Origin: an uncultured Clostridia bacterium
GTDB taxonomy: Bacteria > Bacillota > Clostridia > Oscillospirales > Ruminococcaceae
DNA: 5,092 bases
Direction of reading: 5' to 3'
Assembly (NCBI GenBank): GCA_947632425.1
Contig: CANRPG010000149.1
Span: 1 to 5,092, forward strand
Shown piece after piece: positions 1 to 4,100 of the stretch. The notes under the pieces were generated by a model, which was not told the DNA's origin, searched no databases, and was given only the letters and a program-made list of their open reading frames with translations. How positions within the stretch are numbered: position 1 is the first letter of the stretch; each line of letters starts with the position of its first letter. The translations under genes were made by a program, and so were the position numbers.

Positions 1-36
1 CTCCTTTGAGAAGCAATATCTCTTTTTCCTGCGCGC

Positions 37-83
37 GCTTGCGTGCGCAATAGCTATTTATAAATTCGCGCTTACGCGCAAGC
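37..83. repeat. Imperfect inverted repeat of GC-rich words
   Basis: GCTTGCG at 37-43 is the exact reverse complement of CGCAAGC at 77-83. Smaller palindromes sit inside it (TTGCG/CGCAA at 39-50 and CGCG/CGCG at 67-78). The arms are separated by an AT-rich stretch around 51-66. Function is unknown. Confidence 0.5.
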
Positions 84-100
84 CTGCTGGAGCGCACACA

Positions 101-126
101 TTGACCGCTTGCGAGCAGTCGGTCAA
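101..126. repeat. Inverted repeat, 7-bp arms
   Basis: TTGACCG (101-107) and CGGTCAA (120-126) are perfect reverse complements around a 12-nt loop. It could form a cruciform or RNA hairpin. No T-run follows on either strand, so it is not a standard terminator. Confidence 0.6.
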
Positions 127-167
127 GTGCAGAAAAAATCCCTCGCCGCCAAAAACGGTCGGCAGTG

Positions 168-195
168 CACACCTTGCGGTGTGACGGGCTTTTTT
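168..195 (+). terminator. Possible weak terminator hairpin
   Basis: CACACC (168-173), loop TTGC and GGTGTG (178-183) form a perfect 6-bp stem. Six nucleotides later comes a run of six T at 190-195 on the plus strand. The gap between stem and T-run is longer than in a typical intrinsic terminator, so the call is tentative. It would serve a gene to the left of the window, not the minus-strand operon. Confidence 0.3.
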
Positions 196-288
196 CGTTC
201 ACCGCCCTCTGTACGTCGGTTTTTTTCTCATTTTGAGTGTGCTAATATGTTTGCGAGTTTTACTTGGTATGATTTTTCACTTTGCACG

Positions 289-307
289 GCGTTCCAGAAT
301 GGAACGC
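289..307. repeat. Inverted repeat, 8-bp arms (GCGTTCCA)
   Basis: GCGTTCCA (289-296), loop GAA and TGGAACGC (300-307) are perfect. The arm closely resembles that of the hairpin at 361-379 (GCGTTCCC), so the two look like diverged copies of one element with compensating changes on both arms. Confidence 0.7.
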
Positions 308-314
308 GGAAAAT

Positions 315-328
315 TAGCGATGCGCTAC
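315..328 (-). repeat. Short GTAGCG-headed hairpin
   Basis: TAGCG (315-319) and CGCTA (323-327) pair around ATG. Read on the minus strand the unit begins GTAGCG, the lead-in also seen at 358-379, 429-450 and 518-538. Confidence 0.5.
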
Positions 329-337
329 AACTAGGAA

Positions 338-359
338 ACGCCCTCTCTTGCATGGGCGT
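338..359. repeat. Inverted repeat, 6-bp arms (ACGCCC)
   Basis: ACGCCC (338-343) and GGGCGT (354-359) pair around a 10-nt loop. Its right arm overlaps the start of the next GTAGCG-headed hairpin, so the two would compete or stack. Confidence 0.5.
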
Positions 360-379
360 AGCGTTCCCTTTGGGAACGC
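358..379 (+). repeat. GTAGCG-headed hairpin, 8-bp arms
   Basis: GCGTTCCC (361-368), loop TTT and GGGAACGC (372-379) are perfect. GTA at 358-360 makes the lead-in GTAGCG, shared with three other hairpins in this region that lie in the opposite orientation. Confidence 0.7.
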
Positions 380-381
380 CT

Positions 382-425
382 GAAGAATTATTTCGCCCCA
401 AAAACTAAAAGCGAAATAATTCTTC
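382..425. repeat. Perfect 15-bp-arm inverted repeat
   Basis: The arm at 382-396 (GAAGAATTATTTCGC) is the exact reverse complement of 411-425, around a 14-nt A-rich loop. It is the longest and most AT-rich hairpin in the region. No T-run follows on either strand. It could be a tiny non-autonomous mobile element, an mRNA 3'-end stabiliser or a remnant; nothing in the sequence decides between these. Confidence 0.8.
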
Positions 426-428
426 CCC

Positions 429-450
429 AGCGGTCGTTTACGACCGCTAC
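429..450 (-). repeat. GTAGCG-headed hairpin, 9-bp arms
   Basis: AGCGGTCGT (429-437) and ACGACCGCT (440-448) are perfect arms around TT. Read on the minus strand the unit starts GTAGCG (445-450) and runs into the stem. Confidence 0.7.
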
Positions 451-483
451 ACCCATTTGCGGAGCGCCTGCCGTAAGGGGATT

Positions 484-503
484 TCGCCCTCTGCGGAGGG
501 CGA
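484..503. repeat. Inverted repeat, 8-bp arms (TCGCCCTC)
   Basis: TCGCCCTC (484-491), loop TGCG and GAGGGCGA (496-503) form a perfect GC-rich stem. No T-run lies next to it. Confidence 0.7.
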
Positions 504-517
504 CGAGGGTTTCACCG

Positions 518-538
518 GCGTATGCTTGCATACGCTAC
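518..538 (-). repeat. GTAGCG-headed hairpin, 8-bp arms
   Basis: GCGTATGC (518-525), TT and GCATACGC (528-535) are perfect. Read on the minus strand the unit starts GTAGCG (533-538), as in the hairpin at 429-450. Confidence 0.7.
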
Positions 539-546
539 GACCTTGA

Positions 547-568
547 CGACCCTTTTGAAAAAGGGTCG
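547..568. repeat. Inverted repeat, 10-bp arms
   Basis: CGACCCTTTT (547-556) and AAAAGGGTCG (559-568) are perfect arms around GA. It sits about 80 bp past the stop of the NifH-like gene and may stop or stabilise that transcript. The T residues lie inside the stem rather than after it, so it does not match the usual intrinsic terminator. Confidence 0.7.
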
Positions 569-599
569 ATCGAAAACTTTTCCGTTTTGGTAAGGCAAC

Positions 600-616
600 T
601 TTGGTGGGGCGCCAAA
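600..616. repeat. Short hairpin just past the NifH-like gene
   Basis: TTTGGTG (600-606) pairs with CGCCAAA (610-616), with one G-T wobble, around GGG. It is the nearest stable hairpin downstream of the operon's last stop codon (647-649), but no T-run follows on the minus strand. Confidence 0.45.
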
Positions 617-646
617 CGGCTCCGCAGGCTTGCTACGTAAGCAGCA

Positions 647-1402
647 TTATAAACTACATTCTGCAAGCAAATTATCAGCCAGAGCACGATAGCACTGCGC
701 CATTTCGCTATCGGGAAAGGCTGCGACGACGGTGCGGCAAAGCTCTTCGGCTTCGGTAACAATATCGCTTCGGGGCAGGTCACCGACAATTTTAGTGTCC
801 GCTTTTTTACACATCTGCTCTACCTTTTCATACTCGTTTTTTACGTTGCGCCGATTAAGTATCACGCCGCCGAGGCGCGCATAACCCCTGCCGCGGAAGT
901 TCTCTATCGCTGCGGCGATGTTCTCAGCCGCGTGCAGAGCCATGTTTTCGCCCGATGTTACGATGAAGACCGCATCGGCATAGCCCGAGCGCATGGGCAT
1001 TGAAAAGCCGCCGCACACGACGTCTCCGAGGACATCGTAAAGCACTATATCGGGCGCAAACTTTTCATATGCGCCTTTCTCCTCCAGCTTTTCAAGCGCC
1101 GCGATTATGCCTCTGCCTGCGCAGCCCATGCCTGGAGTAGGGCCGCCTGCCTCGACACATATCACGCCGCCCTCGCCGACAGCCGCCATTTGCTCGAGCG
1201 AAAAGTCGTTTTTATGCTCCCTCACGAGACCCAGCACGGTGGGGATATCTTTTTCGCCGCGCAGGAGCATGGTGGAATCGGCTTTGGGGTCGCAGCCTAT
1301 CTGCATGACTTTCAGACCCTTTTGCGCCAGCGCGACCGCGACATTTGAAACGGTGGTAGACTTGCCGATACCGCCTTTACCGTAAACTGCTATTTTAAGC
1401 AT
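647..1402 (-). CDS. NifH-like ATP-dependent iron protein (nitrogenase reductase superfamily)
   Basis: The 251-residue product is a P-loop ATPase of the NifH/BchL/CfbC superfamily. Such proteins are homodimers that share one [4Fe-4S] cluster and pass low-potential electrons to a partner protein with ATP hydrolysis. Visible motifs: P-loop GKGGIGKSTT at residues 8-17; GCDPKAD at 36-42; GPTPGMGCAGRG at 87-98 with cluster ligand Cys94; DVLGDVVCGGFSMPMR at 123-138 with cluster ligand Cys130. Arg97 matches the NifH arginine that is ADP-ribosylated in some bacteria. Canonical NifH has about 270-300 residues, so this one has a shorter C-terminus. The ATG at 1402 is chosen because GGAG lies 8 nt upstream; a GTG at 1411 overlaps that site. 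It is last in the operon, 27 bp after the ATPase gene. No NifD/NifK-like partner is present, and without NifDK, E or N it should not be called a nitrogenase. Its electron acceptor is unknown. Confidence 0.92.
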   Translation of the reverse strand: MLKIAVYGKGGIGKSTTVSNVAVALAQKGLKVMQIGCDPKADSTMLLRGEKDIPTVLGLVREHKNDFSLEQMAAVGEGGVICVEAGGPTPGMGCAGRGIIAALEKLEEKGAYEKFAPDIVLYDVLGDVVCGGFSMPMRSGYADAVFIVTSGENMALHAAENIAAAIENFRGRGYARLGGVILNRRNVKNEYEKVEQMCKKADTKIVGDLPRSDIVTEAEELCRTVVAAFPDSEMAQCYRALADNLLAECSL

Positions 1403-1410
1403 ATGAAACA

Positions 1411-1414
1411 CTCC
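1411..1414 (-). promoter_or_regulatory. Ribosome binding site of the NifH-like gene
   Basis: GGAG on the minus strand, with 8 nt to the ATG at 1402. Its last base overlaps the alternative GTG (1409-1411), which therefore lacks an upstream site of its own. This decides the start. Confidence 0.75.
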
Positions 1415-1429
1415 ATTATTCGATATATT

Positions 1430-2485
1430 TTACTGCGCATAGGTAGCCTTTACCGAAACGCCGCCGAGAAGTGATAGCTGCGAGACCAAGGCGGCAACTT
1501 CGCTGTCGGGGGCATCGAGGCTTAAATTTATTATATTCGTTTCTTCGCCGCCATTGCGGTAGGGAAGCCCCATTCTGCCTATGGTATACCGGCTGTATTT
1601 ATGCAGTATTTTGTTGATCTTTTCCGCCTGCGAGCGGTCTTTGACTATTATTGAGACAACGGCTATAGAGGAAGCGCTTTGTATATTTTCGCTGCCATTG
1701 CTGAGTTCTATAGGAATGACGGTGCGGAAGGTGTTGCTTTTGGTCTCAGCCTCGGTTATCACCGCGCGGACGCCGAAAGCCTTTGAAATGGCGCTTTCTG
1801 TAACGGTTTTTGCGGTATCACCGAAAATACTGCCGCCCTGCGAGAGTATCAGAGAGCGGTTGGCTCTGCCCAAGGCGTGTTCGGGGTAATGCGTATTGAA
1901 AATACATATCATGCCGTCATGCGAAAGTTTTGAAAGAATATCGAGAACGATAAGCTGGTTGCGAAAATCAAGGTTGGATTCGGGCTCATCTAAAATAAGG
2001 ATCTTAGGCTGACTTGCCAGTGCGCGTGCGATAAGTGTCATCTGCATCTCGCCGCCGCTTATCTGCCGACAGCTTTTTTGCGAAAGGTGCGATATTTTAA
2101 GCTGATCTAAAATTTCTTCTGTACATTTAATATCCTCTTTATTTGGCTGAGAAAACGCGCCTATGCGGCTGTTTCTGCCAAGAAGAACCATATCAAACAC
2201 GGTAGAATTGGGCGAAACGCCTCTTGCCTGAGGAACATACGCAAGCTTTTGCCACAGGGTACGCGGCGGCATTTTGTCAATTCTTTCGCCGTCTATAAAG
2301 CTTGCGCCTTCGCGCCATTTGAGCATACCCATAATACAGCGAAGGAGCGTTGTTTTGCCTGCACCGTTGGGCCCTAAAACTGCTACGAGGTCTCCGTTTG
2401 AAGCTGAAAACTCAACACCGGAAAAGAGCATTTTATCGCCCTGTTTATCGTATGCAAAACTGCCGTTTTTAACCTCTATTGTCAC
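1430..2485 (-). CDS. ABC transporter ATPase (FecE/BtuD type) with C-terminal TM1266-like domain
   Basis: The 351-residue cytoplasmic subunit would power import through the permease encoded just upstream. ATPase domain, about residues 1-245: Walker A GPNGAGKTT 38-46, Q-loop Gln86, signature ISGGEMQ 142-148 (canonical LSGGQ), Walker B ILILDEP 162-168, D-loop SNLD 170-173, H-loop His199. Usual FecE/BtuD ATPases have about 250-270 residues. After a linker (about 246-272) this one adds residues 273-351, which match the free TM1266-family protein of the same operon, including the IGRMGLPY box (302-309), NII (317-319) and GGVSVKATY (341-349). Regulatory domains on MetN (ACT-like) and ModC occupy the same place and inhibit transport when ligand binds; a similar role here is inference. 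It starts with GTG at 2485, overlapping the permease stop by 4 bp (GTGA), behind a strong GGAGG site. Substrate unknown: iron chelate, haem, corrinoid or molybdate/tungstate are all possible for this family. Confidence 0.92.
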   Translation of the reverse strand: MTIEVKNGSFAYDKQGDKMLFSGVEFSASNGDLVAVLGPNGAGKTTLLRCIMGMLKWREGASFIDGERIDKMPPRTLWQKLAYVPQARGVSPNSTVFDMVLLGRNSRIGAFSQPNKEDIKCTEEILDQLKISHLSQKSCRQISGGEMQMTLIARALASQPKILILDEPESNLDFRNQLIVLDILSKLSHDGMICIFNTHYPEHALGRANRSLILSQGGSIFGDTAKTVTESAISKAFGVRAVITEAETKSNTFRTVIPIELSNGSENIQSASSIAVVSIIVKDRSQAEKINKILHKYSRYTIGRMGLPYRNGGEETNIINLSLDAPDSEVAALVSQLSLLGGVSVKATYAQ

Positions 2486-3498
2486 AGGCTCTCACCTCCG
2501 CTGCGGCGCATGAGCAGTATAAAAAACGGCGCGCCTATTATTGCGGTAAGCACAGAAATGGGTATCTGCGCGGCTGAAATGCTTCTTGCCAGAGTATCAA
2601 CAACTACCATAAACGCTGCGCCTATACATATTGAGGCAGGCAGGATATTGCGGTGGTCGCTGCCGAAAGCCATGCGGCAGATGTGGGGTATCAGAAGCCC
2701 TACCCAGCCGACCTGACCGCACATTGAAACGCACGATGCGGTAACAGCGGTGGCGCACACTATGGTGACTATTCGCAGAAGGCGGATATTTGCGCCGAGG
2801 GAGACTGCTTCGTCCTGCGAGAGGGGGAGGATATTCAGTTTCCAGCGAAGGGCGAAAAGCACTGCGATACCTATTATAATAACGGGTGCGCCGAGGGCAA
2901 GCGACTTATAGCCTGCGCCCGACAGGCTGCCCATGAGCCAGTAGGTTATGGCAGGCAGCTGTGTTTCGGTATCGGCGACAAATTTTACGAGCGACACCAG
3001 CGCGGAAAAGAGCGAGCCTATCATTATTCCTGCGAGGACGACGGAACCCAGACCGCTTCTGCCGCCTTTGCCGCTGGCCGCCAGCCACGTGAGCGCAACT
3101 GCCAGTATGCCGCCTGCAAACGCGGTGAGCTGTATGCCTATCATGCCCAGCCCCAGCAGCATTGCTACTGCCGCGCCGAATGATGTGCCCGATGCAACGC
3201 CCAAAGTATCGGGGGTAGCCAAGGGGTTTGAAAACAGGCTTTGGAAAGCTGCACCCGCGACTGACAGCCCTGCGCCGCAAAGGAGCGCGAGCAAAATTCT
3301 GGGCAGGCGGATATTCCACACCACCAAAGCCGCACCTTTGAGCTCTTTGCCTGCAATGCCGTCACGCAGAGCGGAGAGTATCTCGCTCGGGGAGTAGCTT
3401 ATTCTGCCTATGCACAGAGCGGCTATTGATATGATAACAGGCAGCACGATAAGCAGCAGCGCGGCTAAAACGCCTATTTTTCGCCTGTTTTTACTCAT
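2482..3498 (-). CDS. FecCD/BtuC-type ABC transporter permease
   Basis: The 338-residue hydrophobic protein matches the usual length of the FecCD family (about 320-350, ten membrane helices), which forms the dimeric inner-membrane channel for iron-siderophore, haem, vitamin B12 and some molybdate/tungstate importers. Diagnostic stretches: RLPRILLALLCGAGL 64-78 followed by AFQSLFSNPLATPDTLG 84-100; WLMGSLSG in the middle; GWVGLLIPHICR 264-275, the region that contacts the ATPase; and a hydrophobic C-terminus ending in basic residues. The first helix begins near residue 8 after a basic MSKNRRK. The frame is open to 3561, but that extension overlaps the upstream coding region and has no membrane character, so ATG 3498 is used. 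It overlaps the upstream stop by 8 bp, which suggests translational coupling. No substrate-binding protein gene lies in the window. The sequence does not reveal the substrate. Confidence 0.93.
   Translation of the reverse strand: MSKNRRKIGVLAALLLIVLPVIISIAALCIGRISYSPSEILSALRDGIAGKELKGAALVVWNIRLPRILLALLCGAGLSVAGAAFQSLFSNPLATPDTLGVASGTSFGAAVAMLLGLGMIGIQLTAFAGGILAVALTWLAASGKGGRSGLGSVVLAGIMIGSLFSALVSLVKFVADTETQLPAITYWLMGSLSGAGYKSLALGAPVIIIGIAVLFALRWKLNILPLSQDEAVSLGANIRLLRIVTIVCATAVTASCVSMCGQVGWVGLLIPHICRMAFGSDHRNILPASICIGAAFMVVVDTLARSISAAQIPISVLTAIIGAPFFILLMRRSGGESL
2491..2499 (-). promoter_or_regulatory. Strong ribosome binding site for the GTG-started ATPase gene
   Basis: GGAGGTGAG on the minus strand, inside the 3' end of the permease gene, with 9 nt between GGAGG and the GTG at 2485. 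It supports a GTG start and translation coupled to the permease. Confidence 0.8.
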
Positions 3499-3775
3499 CG
3501 GTACGCGCCCCGTTTTTTGACGTAACGTTTGAATACGCAGCCTTTGCGGAAACGCCATCAAGTCTGCCTATTTTGCCCGAGAGCGCGCTGATAACGCTCT
3601 GCGGCGCGTTTACTGCAACGCTGATTATATTTATACCCAGCTCGTGGTAGGGTATGCCCATTCTGCCTATCATATAACTGCTGTACTCGTGCAAAATGGC
3701 GTTCAAAGCTTCTACACTTTCACTTTTTTCAACTATTATGCCTATAATGGCGACTCTGTTTTCTATGCTTTCCAT
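3491..3775 (-). CDS. TM1266-family small protein (putative iron-only hydrogenase system regulator)
   Basis: The 94-residue protein opens the operon. It resembles the TM1266 family, small ferredoxin-fold (ACT/NikR-C-like) proteins often encoded beside [FeFe]-hydrogenase maturation genes and annotated as putative regulators; their biochemical role is unproven. The conserved core is residues 8-83: a first strand VAIIGIIV (8-15), a helix with NAILHEYS (25-32), the IGRMGIPY box (36-43), NIISVAV (49-55), NAP (56-58) and GVSAKAAYS (74-82). By eye about 45% of this core is identical to the C-terminal domain of the ATPase two genes on. No DNA-binding domain is visible. ATG 3775 is chosen because AAAGGAA lies just upstream; an in-frame ATG at 3832 lies within the leader hairpin. 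The hydrophilic tail (84-94) overlaps the permease start. Possible roles are a sensor, a partner of the ATPase domain, or a metal/cofactor-binding protein. No hydrogenase maturation gene is in view. Confidence 0.8.
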   Translation of the reverse strand: MESIENRVAIIGIIVEKSESVEALNAILHEYSSYMIGRMGIPYHELGINIISVAVNAPQSVISALSGKIGRLDGVSAKAAYSNVTSKNGARTDE

Positions 3776-3780
3776 GATAT

Positions 3781-3787
3781 TTCCTTT
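3781..3787 (-). promoter_or_regulatory. Ribosome binding site of the TM1266-family gene
   Basis: AAAGGAA on the minus strand, 5 nt before the ATG at 3775. It supports this start over the upstream in-frame ATG at 3832. Confidence 0.7.
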
Positions 3788-3788
3788 C

Positions 3789-3842
3789 AAAAATATACAA
3801 AATTTAAGACTGCCCTCACCCACAAGGGGCAAAGGCAGTCTT
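3789..3842 (-). terminator. Terminator-like leader hairpin (possible attenuator)
   Basis: Read on the minus strand, AAGACTGCC (3842-3834) pairs perfectly with GGCAGTCTT (3814-3806), a 9-bp stem whose loop can add a CCC/GGG helix. AAATTTTGTATATTTTT follows, with T-runs at 3802-3799 and 3793-3789. The hairpin sits between the promoter and the ribosome binding site of the first gene, where a conditional terminator would be. The T-tract is interrupted, so it could instead be only a structural hairpin. Confidence 0.45.
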
Positions 3843-3950
3843 TGTGCACCGGCTGAACCGCAAGCGGTTAATTACGGTTAGTCGCAAATATTAACTGTTT
3901 GCCGCTTTCACCTCAATAAAAATTTCGGTGTCAGGTGCATTAACATATAT

Positions 3951-3979
3951 ATTATAACACACGGCGGCGTAGTTGTCAA
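3951..3979 (-). promoter_or_regulatory. Consensus vegetative promoter of the operon
   Basis: On the minus strand the -35 box TTGACA (3979-3974) and the -10 box TATAAT (3956-3951) are both perfect, separated by exactly 17 nt. Transcription should start near 3944. So strong a core promoter fits control exerted downstream in the leader, or by a repressor, rather than by an activator. Confidence 0.85.
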
Positions 3980-4012
3980 GTATTTTATACAAGAAAATTT
4001 TAATCTTGACAA
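3973..4012. repeat. Inverted repeat spanning the divergent promoters, with an inner palindrome
   Basis: TTGTCAAG (3973-3980) and CTTGACAA (4005-4012) are perfect reverse complements; they contain the two divergent -35 boxes. Between them, GTATTTTATAC (3980-3990) is itself an inverted repeat (GTAT/ATAC around TTT) directly upstream of the operon's -35 box. It could be an operator, but AT-rich DNA yields such short palindromes by chance. Confidence 0.35.
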
Positions 4013-4034
4013 GCAGAGAAAAAAGTGTCATAAT
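4006..4034 (+). promoter_or_regulatory. Vegetative promoter of the acyl-CoA synthetase gene
   Basis: The -35 box TTGACA (4006-4011) is perfect, and the -10 box CATAAT (4029-4034) has 5 of 6 consensus bases at 17-nt spacing. The expected start near 4041 gives a 5' leader of about 60 nt with no large structure beyond a short AAAGC/GCTTT hairpin near 4046-4061. Confidence 0.75.
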
Positions 4035-4086
4035 ATAAAGTATAAAAGCTTGAAAGCTTTAAATCTTTAAATACATAAAATATATA

Positions 4087-4092
4087 AAGGAG
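4087..4092 (+). promoter_or_regulatory. Ribosome binding site of the acyl-CoA synthetase gene
   Basis: AAGGAG, 8 nt before the ATG at 4101, gives a near-ideal site and fixes the start. Confidence 0.85.
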
Positions 4093-4100
4093 AAATTTTT

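Larger units (their letters stand above)
1..646. other. Hairpin-rich intergenic region without a convincing gene
   Basis: No reading frame here has both a credible ribosome binding site and recognisable protein content. A 99-codon frame at 109-408 (+) runs straight through at least seven hairpins and is rejected. The stretch is a succession of short, mostly perfect inverted repeats (the main ones are listed separately), with a GC-rich first 100 bases built of alternating GCGC/TTGCG words. It lies downstream of the NifH-like gene, so it is the 3' flank of that operon. No clear Rho-independent terminator for the operon is visible: none of the hairpins just past 647 is followed by a T-run on the minus strand. 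Stable RNA genes were looked for by eye and none was recognised. Confidence 0.7.
3776..3944 (-). promoter_or_regulatory. Long structured 5' leader of the operon (unassigned riboswitch-like candidate)
   Basis: The predicted transcript has about 168 nt before the first start codon, with several perfect complementary segments. TGCACC (3939-3934) pairs with GGTGCA (3850-3845) as a closing helix. AAGCGG (3907-3902) pairs with CCGCTT (3867-3862). GCAAA (3902-3898) pairs with TTTGC (3888-3884). Competing pairs are CACCT (3937-3933) with AGGTG (3913-3909), and the hairpin AACCG-CTTG-CGGTT (3869-3856). A terminator-like hairpin follows. Mutually exclusive helices before an attenuator suggest ligand- or factor-controlled expression. 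No known riboswitch class was recognised by eye, cobalamin included. Folding was judged only from complementarity. Confidence 0.4.

Noticed and set aside
109..408. A 99-codon plus-strand frame in the intergenic region
   Set aside because: It runs through at least seven perfect hairpins, has no ribosome binding site and encodes a low-complexity, unrecognisable product.
289..568. CRISPR array
   Set aside because: The hairpins are not identical direct repeats, spacing is irregular and there are no unique spacers of uniform length.
535..789. An 84-codon minus-strand frame overlapping the end of the NifH-like gene
   Set aside because: It is a shifted frame of a well-supported gene that continues into repeats and has no recognisable content.
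647..1402. True nitrogenase iron protein (nifH) indicating nitrogen fixation
   Set aside because: The motifs are conserved, but no nifD, nifK, nifE, nifN or nifB gene is present, the protein is shorter than NifH and it belongs to a transporter operon. NifH-like is the safer call.
3499..3561. Longer permease with a start at 3561
   Set aside because: The extra 21 residues overlap the coding end of the TM1266-family gene, are not membrane-like and lack a ribosome site.
3776..3832. Longer TM1266-family protein with a start at 3832
   Set aside because: The extension lies within the leader hairpin and covers the ribosome binding site for the ATG at 3775.
3845..3944. Cobalamin riboswitch in the operon leader
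   Set aside because: GCCGGTGCA in the leader recalls part of the cobalamin riboswitch core, but the GGGAA segment and the CCCGCCACTG-like segment are absent.
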